This document shows positions 17,064 to 25,074 of a DNA stretch of 64,000 bases, piece after piece; within the stretch, counting starts at the first letter, position 1; each line of letters begins with the position of its first letter. The translations under genes and the position numbers were made by a program. Origin of the DNA: an uncultured Alistipes sp. (GTDB lineage Bacteria > Bacteroidota > Bacteroidia > Bacteroidales > Rikenellaceae); assembly GCA_947623965.1 (NCBI GenBank), contig CANQIF010000010.1, positions 1 through 64,000 on the forward strand, written 5' to 3'. Below the pieces are notes generated by a model, which saw only the letters and a list, made by a program, of their open reading frames with translations, searched no databases and was not told the origin of the DNA.

Positions 17064-18763
17064 CTAAAGATCCACGTTCTGGTTGACGATGTGCCACGAG
17101 AGGATGTTCAGCGTGGCCGCCAGATAGTAGGTTTCGGGGTTGTCGGTCGGAGTGATCGGCGCATCCGGATCCCAGACGGCATGCCCGAGCTTGGTGATCT
17201 TGTTGACCGTCAGCATGTAGAGGTGGTTGCGAACAACCCCGTATTTACCAACGACATCCGATCCGTCGGCCGGCTGGTTGAGGTGCTCGATGGGAATGAT
17301 GTAGTACATCTTGCCATCCTTGAAGCCGTCGGCAGGGCTCAACGAATTGAAATACCCGTTGATGGTCTCGGCCGTCACCACTTCGCCGGAGCCGTCGGCT
17401 TTGGTGTTCCACGTGTTTGCAGCAGCAGCCTCCGTCAGAACGAGCTTGACCTTTCCGGCGCCGTCCGAATGGTTCGCAAACGTCAAATCGGCTGCGGCGA
17501 TCGGCGCATACGGATCCGTTCCCACTTGCTTGTACAACGCATGCGAGTTGACGACATCCGCAATGGCTTTCGCCTTGTACGAAGCCTCTTCGTAAAGGGT
17601 GCCCTTATAGCGGAGGAGCGTTTTCGCATCGGCCGCCGTACCGTCCGTTACGACCTGCATCTGTGCAGCGACCAATGCATAGGTGGCAGCGGCATGCCAG
17701 TCGAAAGCCGGTGTCCGATCTGCGAACATCGTTGCATCGAACGTATTCTCAAGGCAGTATTCGGCTGCACCGGCCGCCGTAGCCGCGCGCGCGAAGGTCT
17801 TCGCGTTCAGCACCGGCGTCGTACCCGTATAATCGTCTGCGGAAGCGAACGTATAGTTCGGGTCCTTGGCCCAGAACGAGCGGTAGTTGGCCGCACTGTT
17901 CCAGCCGGACCACAGATTCGTATCGGTCCACGTATGGTCGATGTTCTTCAACACATAGCTCGACTTGTTGGTGCCCGCCAGGGTCCAGCCCGTAATGGTA
18001 ATCTTGAGGTCCTTGTGCTGGATCGCATCACCCTCGCCGACCGGGTAACCCGCCAGCGTCGAGTTGTTGTCCAAATCGGTGCCCTTCGTCAGCTTGGCTT
18101 TGGCGGCCACGCGCTCCACATAAATGCTACGGGCGCGCCTTCCGCCTCGGCCTGCGTCTTGCAGAGGGAGGCGGCCGGAACCGGCGTTGCGCACATCGCC
18201 TTCGCAGGGCTGTCGGTCGAAAGATAGGTGGCGTTGGTCATCAGAAACACCGTACTGCTCGTCTGGGCAGCGCCTTCGCTCGAAGTGACGGCCCGGCCGT
18301 AATTCGCTGTCGTCAGAGCCATGGCCTCCGTCAGCGACTTGCCGATAAAATCGTTCTCGCTCAGGCCTTCGGGCATATTCAGCACGGCCAGCACCTGCGC
18401 GGGGACATAGCCCGATTCGTTCTGCAGAATCACCTGCACGCTGCCGATATGCGACACGCTGCCGACAGGGATCTGCGAGCTGGGATCGAAGGCCGAAAGG
18501 GTGATCCCCTGAACGGCGAAATTGCCGTCTTCGTCATAGAAGAAGAACGCGGCGTCGTTCACCTTGGATTCATCGGCCGCTCCGGCGTCATATTCGCCGT
18601 CCGCAGCCCGGCCGCCGCCGTTGGCGGAGACGATCCGGAACGAAACGTAAGATTTGCCGGTCCCTGCATTCGGGTCGGGCCCGGGCTCATCGCTGCCGTC
18701 GCTCGTGCAGGCGGTCAGAGCGGCGCAAGCGGCCATTCCGATCATCAGATTCTTGATTTTCAT
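17064..18763 (-). pseudogene. Major fimbrillin (Mfa1/FimA-like), interrupted by a frameshift
   Basis: Structural subunit of the type V pilus. The first frame (to 18089) starts MKIKNLMIG at 18763, with lipobox LTAC and acidic mature start TSDGSDEPGPD; an in-frame ATG is also at 18805. The fimbrillin N-terminal fold is visible (YVSFRIVSANGGGRA, AAFFFYDEDG, VLAVLNMPEGL, FLMTNATYLS). The frame then runs off at about 18127 (EGAPVAF). The hallmark IYVERVAAKAKL and the entire C-terminal domain, ending LSWHIVNQNVDL, continue in the other frame down to 17064. One missing base near GTAGCATTTATG would explain the break. Conservation on both sides means it is recent, phase-variable or a sequence error. 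Intact length would be about 566 aa. Confidence 0.8.
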
Positions 18764-18879
18764 AAGTTTGTTCTTGTTTTTGAGGTTAATGATTTCCTTT
18801 TTCATGCGCTATATAAACGCGAATCGGCCGCTCCGTATTGTCTCCGTCCGGATGCCGCCGCCTCCGCGGGATTCTTCCG

Positions 18880-20313
18880 TCAGGGCTGCGTCTTCAGTTC
18901 GGCCAGCTGCGCCAGCGCCTCCGCCGCCTCCGCGACACCGCCTGCGGCCGCCTCCCGGAACAGCGGCTCCGCAGCCTCGTAATCCTTGCCGAGCGTCGCG
19001 CAGACGCCGCGCGCATAGAGCGCCTCGGGGGTCGCACCCGCCCTGGCCAGGTAGGCCGCCGCTGACTTCAGGTCGCCCTTCGCCATCGCCGCATTGGCCG
19101 CATTGAGGTTGGCCGTCGGGTCGCTGGGGTACATCCGCACGCAGGTCTCGAAGGCCCCGTTGAACTCCTCGCTCCCCGGCTCCATCTGCTGCGCGGCGAA
19201 GAAGAACTCCGCGAGGCTCAGCCGCTGCGGACGCGTGCGGATGAGGCGCCGAATCTCCCCGGCATCCGTATAGCTGCGGATCACGTAGTCGATCCGGTAG
19301 TCGGAGTGGCGCAGCGCCGGGTAGCAGTTGTCGAGCAGGTAGCGATACTCCGCGGGGTAGGCCGCGCGAATCTTCCGCTCGCGGGCGTCGGGATCGCCGC
19401 CGGCGTCGATGATCGCCAGGATCTCGGCCCGGTGCTCCAGCCCCGAGGCCTCGACGAAGCGCCGCAGCCCCTCCCAGTCCTCGGGCTCCCACGAGACGGC
19501 GATGAAGCCGGGCGCAAAATGATAGTAGTCCGAGACGTAGCGTTTCAGCGCCCCGGTGCGCCCCTCGGCCAGCCGGGCATTGGAGGCCCAGGAGCCCTCG
19601 GGCGAGGCGAAGCCCTTGATCGCAAGGGCCTTGACCGTGATGTCGGCATCGTTGCGCACCGAGTCGATCGTGGCGCGGATCTTCGCCAGCTCCTGCCGGT
19701 TGCCGCGGTAGTCGGGGCGGATCTCCGTGCGGTTCACGGGGAAGTCGATGAAGGCGCGACCCTCTAAGTGGCGCTCCTTGACCGCCTCGGCCTCGGGACG
19801 CACGTAGACGAAGTGCGGCACGTAGACCACCTTGCGGTAGCCGCCGAGGACCGTCTCCTCCTGGGCCAGCACCCGCTGGCAGCAGCCGCAGTCGCTGCGG
19901 CGCACCACGAGGCGGGCGCCGTTCATCCACTCGGCATAGGGAACCTCGGCGCGGTAGCTGACGGGCTCGCCGCCGAGCTTCGAGGCGCGCAGCACGAGGT
20001 CGCCCTCGGTCCCCAGCGCGCCCAAACCGTTGCGCTCGTGATAGAAGTAGCGGCGCCGGCCGTAGACGCCCACCGACTGCAGACAGAGGCTGTCCGCGCC
20101 GTTCACGAGGCGCGGAGTCAGCACCACGGCCCGGTTCGAGGGGACGTCGAGCGCGCGGAGGTCGAGTTCCATGCCGACCTTCATCATCGAGCCGTCGGGG
20201 GCGACCGTCACGCGGTCGAAGCCCACAGCCCCCTGCTGCGCAAAGAGGGGCGAGAAGCAGGCGCAGGCCGCGGCCGAAAAGAGGGCGGAGAGGAGGATTC
20301 GGATCGGTTTCAT
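18880..20313 (-). CDS. DUF3868/OmpA-like fimbrial locus protein
   Basis: 477 aa from MKPIRILLS at 20313; the open frame runs further upstream without protein features. A signal peptide ends at LFAQ. Residues 25-150 resemble the DUF3868 domain found in Bacteroidales fimbrial operons (VVLTPRLVNGADSLCL, CGCCQR). Residues about 185-265 are an OmpA C-terminal-like domain (FIDFPVNRTEIRPDYRGN, IKGFASPEGSWASNARLAEGR), a peptidoglycan-associating fold. The last 90 residues form TPR/Sel1-like helices (ANLNAANAAMAKGDLKSAA). It probably couples pilus assembly to the cell wall. It lies between the DUF3575 and fimbrillin genes. Confidence 0.82.
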   Translation of the reverse strand: MKPIRILLSALFSAAACACFSPLFAQQGAVGFDRVTVAPDGSMMKVGMELDLRALDVPSNRAVVLTPRLVNGADSLCLQSVGVYGRRRYFYHERNGLGALGTEGDLVLRASKLGGEPVSYRAEVPYAEWMNGARLVVRRSDCGCCQRVLAQEETVLGGYRKVVYVPHFVYVRPEAEAVKERHLEGRAFIDFPVNRTEIRPDYRGNRQELAKIRATIDSVRNDADITVKALAIKGFASPEGSWASNARLAEGRTGALKRYVSDYYHFAPGFIAVSWEPEDWEGLRRFVEASGLEHRAEILAIIDAGGDPDARERKIRAAYPAEYRYLLDNCYPALRHSDYRIDYVIRSYTDAGEIRRLIRTRPQRLSLAEFFFAAQQMEPGSEEFNGAFETCVRMYPSDPTANLNAANAAMAKGDLKSAAAYLARAGATPEALYARGVCATLGKDYEAAEPLFREAAAGGVAEAAEALAQLAELKTQP

Positions 20314-20371
20314 CGTTCGGGGGTTTTCGGGGCGTTTGGGAGGGGCGTTTTCGGGAGCGCCAAAAGAGGCG

Positions 20372-20956
20372 TCAAAAGAGGTAAACCAGGTTGATGGCCG
20401 CCTTGGTCGGACCGACGTAATGGTGCGGCCGGTTCTCGGCGACCTTCTTGCCGCAGCCGACGCAGCGGAAGCGGTCGTATTTCGTGTAGATGTAGCCGAA
20501 GCCGAGCTCGGCTTCGAGGTTCCAGTGGCGCCCGAGGATCCAGCTGTAGCCGTAGGCGACGCCTGCGCCCGCGAACCACCCCTGGTAGCGGTACTCCCGG
20601 AGGGGCGAAAAGTCGGTGCCCAAGATCGAAAGATGGGTCTTGATGCCGCCGACGTTGTACTGGCCGCCGAGCAGGTGAGCGCCGAGGAAGTGGCCCGAAA
20701 AGCGGTCGCAGAACCAGTAGCGGGCTTCGGGCTGCACGAGCCAGTGTTTCCAGCGGCGGCCGTGCGAGAAGGTCCAGCCGTTGAAGTTGCCCGAGAGGTC
20801 GATGCTCCAGCGGGGGGCGAGCCCCACCTCGACACCGAGGTTGATCGTGGCCGTCGCATCGTAAAGCAGGTTGCTCTTGACGGCTGTCTTCTGGCCGTAT
20901 GCCATGGCGCAGCAAAAGAGGGTCGAGAGGAGCGCGATACAGGATTTCGATTTCAT
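20372..20956 (-). CDS. DUF3575 family outer-membrane protein of the pilus locus
   Basis: 194 aa with a signal peptide ending near AYGQ. It contains KTAVKSNLLYDATATINLGVEV and LAPRWSIDLSGNFNGW, the signature of DUF3575 proteins that usually head Bacteroidales fimbrial operons next to DUF3868. Alternating strands and C-terminal INLVYLF fit a small beta-barrel. A CVGCGKK pair lies in an apparent loop. First gene of the pilus locus, 58 bp ahead of the DUF3868 gene, with a good promoter at 21000-21030. Confidence 0.82.
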   Translation of the reverse strand: MKSKSCIALLSTLFCCAMAYGQKTAVKSNLLYDATATINLGVEVGLAPRWSIDLSGNFNGWTFSHGRRWKHWLVQPEARYWFCDRFSGHFLGAHLLGGQYNVGGIKTHLSILGTDFSPLREYRYQGWFAGAGVAYGYSWILGRHWNLEAELGFGYIYTKYDRFRCVGCGKKVAENRPHHYVGPTKAAINLVYLF

Positions 20957-20999
20957 AATCGTAGGGTGTTCGGCCGTTCGGGCATCGGTTACGTTTTGA

Positions 21000-21030
21000 C
21001 AAAACTAAACGGATTTTTCGACTTTTGCAA
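21000..21030 (-). promoter_or_regulatory. Promoter of the pilus operon
   Basis: On the minus strand TAGTTTTG (21000-21007) is the -7 box and TTG (21028-21030) the -33 element with a 20-bp spacer, 44 bp before the DUF3575 start codon. Confidence 0.65.
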
Positions 21031-21188
21031 CTTTTTCAAAGGGAGAAATCCCCCCCCCTCGATTTTTGCGCAAATAATTGTATTTCAGCTGTTTAACAAG
21101 CAACTTTTTTTCGGCGGACGGGGCGTCGGAGCGGGCGTCGGAAGGCCATTCGGAGACGATTCGTCTTGCCGGCGCCGCCGAAAACGGT

Positions 21189-21225
21189 GAAAGCCGCCGG
21201 GAACGAATCCCGACGGCTTTCATTT
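21189..21225 (-). terminator. Terminator-like hairpin after the Cys-rich lipoprotein gene
   Basis: GAAAGCCGCCGGGA (21189-21202) pairs with TCCCGACGGCTTTC (21208-21221) with one mismatch. It lies downstream of the small lipoprotein gene on the minus strand; the T-tract is better on the plus strand (CATTTTC), so direction is uncertain. Confidence 0.5.
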
Positions 21226-21294
21226 TCAGGGGTTCCGCCCTTCGGCAGATCCCTTACGGATTGTCGCTTCGCAGCGCGGCGAGCAGGAAAGCCC

Positions 21295-21570
21295 TTACTC
21301 GGCCTTAACGGCCTCGACAGCCTTCTCGACAACCTCCTCGGCAGCCTTCTTGGCGCAGTCTGCGCAGGTGCCGTCGCACTCGCCGGCCTTCTCCTGGCAG
21401 CACTCCTTCTTGCACGAGTCAGCCTTCTCGCAGCAGCCCTCGGCAGCCTCAACGGCCTCGACAGCAGCAGCTTCAGCATCGGCGGCAGCGGCCGTCTTGT
21501 TCGCATTGCCGGCGCAGCCGACCATGGCGGCAGCAGCCAGAACGATCAGAAAGGAATAGAACTTTTTCAT
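21295..21570 (-). CDS. Small cysteine-rich lipoprotein
   Basis: 91 aa. The signal peptide ends in lipobox MVGC at about residue 19. The mature part is two Ala/Glu/Val helices (AAAVEAVEAAE and KAAEEVVEKAVEAV) flanking a 27-residue core with eight cysteines: CC, DSC, KECC, GEC, GTC, ADC. The dense, regularly spaced cysteines suggest metal binding or redox buffering at the envelope, but I recognise no named family. It is monocistronic, with a strong promoter match just upstream and a hairpin downstream. Confidence 0.7.
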   Translation of the reverse strand: MKKFYSFLIVLAAAAMVGCAGNANKTAAAADAEAAAVEAVEAAEGCCEKADSCKKECCQEKAGECDGTCADCAKKAAEEVVEKAVEAVKAE

Positions 21571-21606
21571 ACCTCTAAATCTTTTAGATGAAACGATTTA
21601 ACGACG

Positions 21607-21637
21607 CAAATATATGTATTCGCGACCGAACCGCAAA
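21607..21637 (-). promoter_or_regulatory. Promoter of the Cys-rich lipoprotein gene
   Basis: Minus strand: TTTG (21634-21637), 19-bp spacer, TATATTTG (21607-21614). Both boxes match the Bacteroidetes consensus, 37 bp from the ATG. Confidence 0.78.
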
Positions 21638-21672
21638 GAAAAAAAGTAAAATTTTTCAAAAAAGCGGTTTTT

Positions 21673-22140
21673 TTATTCCAAAAGGTCGGCGACGAGCAGC
21701 TCGACGCTCTTCGGAAAAGCCTTCGGGAAGAGCTCCGAGAGCCTGCCTTTCAGGATGATCGCCTCCTCGATGGTGAGGCAGTTGCCCACCGTGACGCGGA
21801 AATAGGGATTCTCGTAGTCCATGTAGAGCTTCACGTCGGGGAAGTGCTCCCGGAAAAGGTTGCTGGCGGCCGTGGCGCCGGCGCGGGCATCCTGTCCGTT
21901 GTCGAAGAAGATGCAGACGCGGTAGCCGCGCAGACGGGTCGGGGCAGGGCGCGAGGCGAGCCGCGCCACGGCCGCGGCGGCATCGCCCGCCTCGGTCACC
22001 GTGACACGCCCCTCGGAGGGGGCCCCGGGGGTGAGGGTGTGCGCCAGGCGTTCGCGGAACGCGGCGAGCGACTGGGCCTGCGCGGTGCCGGCTGCGGCGA
22101 AGAGCAGCCAGAGGGTCAGAAGAAAGAGGTTGCGATTCAT
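21673..22140 (-). CDS. SPOR-domain periplasmic protein
   Basis: 155 aa from MNRNLFLLT at 22140; the frame continues upstream without a better signal. The signal peptide ends at AQAQS. Residues about 70-150 (YRVCIFFDNGQDARAGATAA, YENPYFRVTVGNCLTIEEA, LKGRLSELFPKAF) match the SPOR fold, which binds denuded glycan strands of peptidoglycan at the division site. It is probably exported and linked to cell-wall remodelling. Three minus-strand envelope genes stand together here (21673-24195). Confidence 0.75.
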   Translation of the reverse strand: MNRNLFLLTLWLLFAAAGTAQAQSLAAFRERLAHTLTPGAPSEGRVTVTEAGDAAAAVARLASRPAPTRLRGYRVCIFFDNGQDARAGATAASNLFREHFPDVKLYMDYENPYFRVTVGNCLTIEEAIILKGRLSELFPKAFPKSVELLVADLLE

Positions 22141-22233
22141 GGTCTTTTCAGTTTTTTTCTGGAGTTTTCGGTTTCTTCTTTTTCTACGCGGATGCTGCGG
22201 AAATTCCACGCGGATGCCGCGCGAAAGGGCGGG

Positions 22234-22755
22234 TTATTCGGGTCTCGGCGCCCGCAGCAGCCTGCCGAGCTCCGCATCCACGCCGAAGGTGCACAGCAGC
22301 TGCGGCACGGAGAGTCCTTCGCGGCTTATTTTTATAGGTATCATCCCGCCGCGCCCCTTCATCCGCACCGAGACCCGCCAGTCATCGAGGCTGCCCGCTT
22401 CTATCGAGCGCAGCAGGGGGAGCCAGGCCAGCGCGTCGGCATAGTCGAGGCGCCATTTCGTGGGGAGCTCGCCCGAGGTGCGGCGGCGCAGCACGACGGG
22501 GTCGAGCAGCGTGGCCGTCAGGGTCGGCCGGGAGGCGTCGCGGTAGTAGAACGTGAGGGTCATCTCCTTGAGCTTGAGGTTGTGCGCCGAGTCGTTCGTG
22601 GCGCGCAGGACGACGAGCAGGTGCGTGAGGCCCTGGGGGCGGACCCGCTCGACCCCTTCGAGGCGGACCTTCTCGCGCATGCGGTGGGCGGTGTCGCAGG
22701 AGGTGAGCGCCGGCAGAAGCAGCAGCGGCAGCAGCAGGCGGAAAAGGCGTTTCAT
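22234..22755 (-). CDS. Hypothetical lipoprotein (LEA-2/WHy-like)
   Basis: 173 aa with lipobox LTSC at about residue 20. The core HLLVVLRATNDSAHNLKLKEMTLTF... has the N-D-S strand pattern of water-stress/LEA-2 (WHy) beta-sandwich domains; I cannot assign a function. It sits about 94 bp ahead of the SPOR gene and after the FtsX-type permease gene on the same strand. Confidence 0.6.
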   Translation of the reverse strand: MKRLFRLLLPLLLLPALTSCDTAHRMREKVRLEGVERVRPQGLTHLLVVLRATNDSAHNLKLKEMTLTFYYRDASRPTLTATLLDPVVLRRRTSGELPTKWRLDYADALAWLPLLRSIEAGSLDDWRVSVRMKGRGGMIPIKISREGLSVPQLLCTFGVDAELGRLLRAPRPE

Positions 22756-22858
22756 CGGTCGGAGTTTACGGAGTTGGACGAACTGGCAGCGGCGTTTCGG
22801 GCGCCGGCCTGCATTGCGGCCGATCCGGCACCGCCGCGGGTGGCCGCCGCAGTGGCAC

Positions 22859-22930
22859 GGAGGCGGGAACGGAGGCGGGAACGGAGGCGGGAACAGAGGC
22901 GGGAACAGAGGCGGGCGCGGAAGCGGGCGC
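22859..22930 (+). repeat. Six 12-bp tandem repeats
   Basis: Units of GGAGGCGGGAAC at 22859, 22871 and 22883, then variants AGAGGCGGGAAC, AGAGGCGGGCGC and GGAAGCGGGCGC. They fill the gap between the permease stop codon (22951) and the LEA-like lipoprotein start. A short reverse-strand open frame through them (Arg/Leu/Ser repeats) is not a convincing gene. Confidence 0.88.
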
Positions 22931-22950
22931 CGCAGGGTTTGACGGTTTCG

Positions 22951-24195
22951 CTACTCATAACGCATGGTTTCATCGGGTTTGACGGTCGCCACGACCGATG
23001 CCGGCACGGTCATGAGCAGGAAAATCGCCGCGGCGAAGCCCCCGTTGAGGGCCAGCCACCACCCCCATTCGACGGCGATCGGAACCGCCGAGAGCAGGTA
23101 GCCCTCGGCGTCGAGCTTCACGAAGCCGAAGCGGGCCTGCAGGGCGCAGAGGGCGAGCCCCGCAGCGTTGCCCCAGACGAGGCCGCGGAGGGCGATCAGG
23201 GCCGCGCGGTAGCGGAAGATGCGGCGCAGCGAGGCAAGGGGCATCCCGAGGGCCCGCAGCAGGCCGATCATGCGGATGCGCTCGAGCACGACGGTGAGCA
23301 GCGCGGCGGACATATTGAAAAAGGCGACGGCGAGCATGATCGCGAGGATCACGGCGGCATTCACGTCGTGGGCCTTGAGCCAGTCGAAGATGTTCGGGTA
23401 GAGCTCCTGCACGCTGAGGGCGGCGAGGTTGTCGAAGCGCTCCTCCTCGTCGCAGAAGAGCCGCCGGTCGAGCCGCGCGGCGAAGTCGGGGGCCCCGTCG
23501 AGCCGGTCGAGGACGATCTCGCACCCCGTCACCTCGTCCGCCTCCCAGAGGGAGAGGCGCTGGACGTTGCGAAGGTCCGTCAGGAGCGTCGTGCGGTCCA
23601 GCTCGTCCATCCCCGAGGCGTAGAGCCCCGAAATCCGGAAGCGGTCGCGGTGCGGCCGGGCGTCCGGCTCGATGAAGAGCAGCTCGATGCGGTCGCCGAC
23701 CCCGACGCGCAGCGCCTCGGCCAACCGGCGCGAGAGAAGCACATCCTTCGTGCGGACCGAGCCGCCGATGCGGGGCAGGGCCCCCTCGACGAGCCACTCG
23801 CCGAAGGCCGTGAGGTCGTAGGCGGCATCCACCCCCTTCAGCATCACCCCCTCGACCGCCTCCTCCGTGCGGATGATGCCGCCCCGCAGCGCATAGCGGG
23901 CCAGACGGCGGAAGCCGGGCTCGGCCGCGGCGAGCGAATCGAAAGCCGCCGGCAGGCGGACCGGCACGGCGTCGGCCGAGCCGATGTTGCGCGGATCCGT
24001 CACGACGACATGCGACGAGAAGGAGGCCAATTTGCGCGCGATCTCGCGCTTGAACCCCACGATGATCGCCAGCGAGAGGAGCATCGTCGCCACGCTCAGG
24101 GCCACCGAGACGACGGCGATGCGCTCCATGACGGAGCGCGAGCCGCCGGAGGGGCTCCGCGCGATGCGGCGGGCGATGTCAAGTTCGAGTTTCAT
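22951..24195 (-). CDS. FtsX/LolE-type ABC transporter permease
   Basis: 414 aa from MKLELDIARR at 24195. It has one N-terminal transmembrane helix (VVSVALSVATMLLSLAIIVGF, about 30-50), a large periplasmic domain of about 200 residues, then three C-terminal helices with the FtsX motif (ILAIMLAVAFFNMSAALLTVV, ERIRMIGLLRALGM, VKPDETMRYE). This is the layout of LolC/E lipoprotein-release and MacB-type permeases. No ATPase gene is adjacent, so the partner must be encoded elsewhere. Its closeness to several lipoprotein genes fits, but does not prove, a lipoprotein-sorting role. Confidence 0.85.
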   Translation of the reverse strand: MKLELDIARRIARSPSGGSRSVMERIAVVSVALSVATMLLSLAIIVGFKREIARKLASFSSHVVVTDPRNIGSADAVPVRLPAAFDSLAAAEPGFRRLARYALRGGIIRTEEAVEGVMLKGVDAAYDLTAFGEWLVEGALPRIGGSVRTKDVLLSRRLAEALRVGVGDRIELLFIEPDARPHRDRFRISGLYASGMDELDRTTLLTDLRNVQRLSLWEADEVTGCEIVLDRLDGAPDFAARLDRRLFCDEEERFDNLAALSVQELYPNIFDWLKAHDVNAAVILAIMLAVAFFNMSAALLTVVLERIRMIGLLRALGMPLASLRRIFRYRAALIALRGLVWGNAAGLALCALQARFGFVKLDAEGYLLSAVPIAVEWGWWLALNGGFAAAIFLLMTVPASVVATVKPDETMRYE

Positions 24196-24241
24196 CGAGG
24201 CCTTTTTCGGAAAATATGATGCAAAGTAACGCATAATTTCG

Positions 24242-24249
24242 TACTTTTG
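24242..24249 (+). promoter_or_regulatory. Promoter -7 box of the protease/O-acylation operon
   Basis: TACTTTTG matches TAnnTTTG, 54 bp before the protease ATG, in the divergent gap with the permease gene. No strong -33 element is visible. Confidence 0.5.
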
Positions 24250-24302
24250 CCCCATACAAAGCCCGCTTTTTGCAAAAAAGCGGAGCTGTAACCGTTAAAA
24301 CC

Positions 24303-25061
24303 ATGCACACGATGTTTCTTCAACCGCTCTTCGCCCTGCTCCAGGCAGGATACGCCGACGGCCGCATCCCGGGCCAGACGGGGATGTTCCTGCTGATGAT
24401 CCTCATCGGCGTCGCCGGCTGGATCGTGCAGGCCCGCCTGCAGGCCGTCTTCAAGAAGTACGCCGAGGTCCCCTTCCCCGGGGGGCTGACGGGCGCCGAA
24501 GTCGCCGAAAAAATGCTCCGCGACCACAACATCCGCAACGTCCGGGTGACCCACGTCCGCGGCCAGCTCACCGACCACTTCAACCCGCAGACGATGACCG
24601 TCAACCTCAGCGACACGGTCTACGGCTCGCGCAGCGTCGCCGCGGCCGCCGTCGCGGCCCACGAATGCGGCCACGCCGTGCAGCACGCCCGCGCCTATGC
24701 GCCGCTCGTGCTGCGCTCGCAGCTGGTCCCCGTCGTGCAGTTCGCCTCGACGGCCGCCACCTGGGTGATCCTCGCGGGGCTCGTGCTGCTGGCCACGACC
24801 CGCAACGAGCTCCTCTGCTGGATCGGCGTCGGCATGATCGCCCTCTCGGCCCTCTTCTCGCTCGTCACGCTGCCCGTGGAGTACAACGCCTCGGAACGCG
24901 CCCTCGAGTGGCTGCGGTCGAGCCGGCTCATGGCCGAACCGCAGCTCGGCCAGGCCCGCATCGCCCTGCGCTGGGCCGCCCGCACCTACCTCGTGGCGGC
25001 GCTCAGCGCCGTCGCCTCGGTGCTCTACTACGTCTTCCTGATCCTCGGGCGCCGCGACTGA
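24303..25061 (+). CDS. Membrane zinc metallopeptidase (YugP-like)
   Basis: 252 aa from MHTMFLQP at 24303; an in-frame ATG at 24270 is less likely because it lies just after the promoter. The zinc motif HECGH is at 120-124 (AAHECGHAVQHARAYAPL). The N-terminal half contains a membrane segment and GGLTGAEVAEKML..., and two or three further membrane helices follow the active site. This matches the neutral zinc metallopeptidases of the YugP family, whose substrates are not established. First gene of a plus-strand run; the SGNH gene follows after 13 bp. Confidence 0.85.
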   Translation: MHTMFLQPLFALLQAGYADGRIPGQTGMFLLMILIGVAGWIVQARLQAVFKKYAEVPFPGGLTGAEVAEKMLRDHNIRNVRVTHVRGQLTDHFNPQTMTVNLSDTVYGSRSVAAAAVAAHECGHAVQHARAYAPLVLRSQLVPVVQFASTAATWVILAGLVLLATTRNELLCWIGVGMIALSALFSLVTLPVEYNASERALEWLRSSRLMAEPQLGQARIALRWAARTYLVAALSAVASVLYYVFLILGRRD

Positions 25062-25074
25062 CGCCCCTCTGCAC

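Noticed and set aside
18100..18194. Independent start for the C-terminal fimbrillin frame at 18194
   Set aside because: The first residues of that frame are out-of-phase reading of fimbrillin codons; true similarity begins at IYVERV.
16209..18227. A 672-codon plus-strand open frame opposite the Mfa2-like and fimbrillin genes
   Set aside because: Antisense shadow; the minus frames carry the family hallmarks.
22752..22973. A 73-codon minus-strand frame with RLRSRL repeats
   Set aside because: Generated by the 12-bp tandem repeat; overlaps the permease 3' end and has no gene features.
21844..24219. A 791-codon plus-strand open frame opposite the SPOR, LEA-like and permease genes
   Set aside because: Antisense to three genes with clear signals and motifs; composition is typical of a GC-driven shadow.
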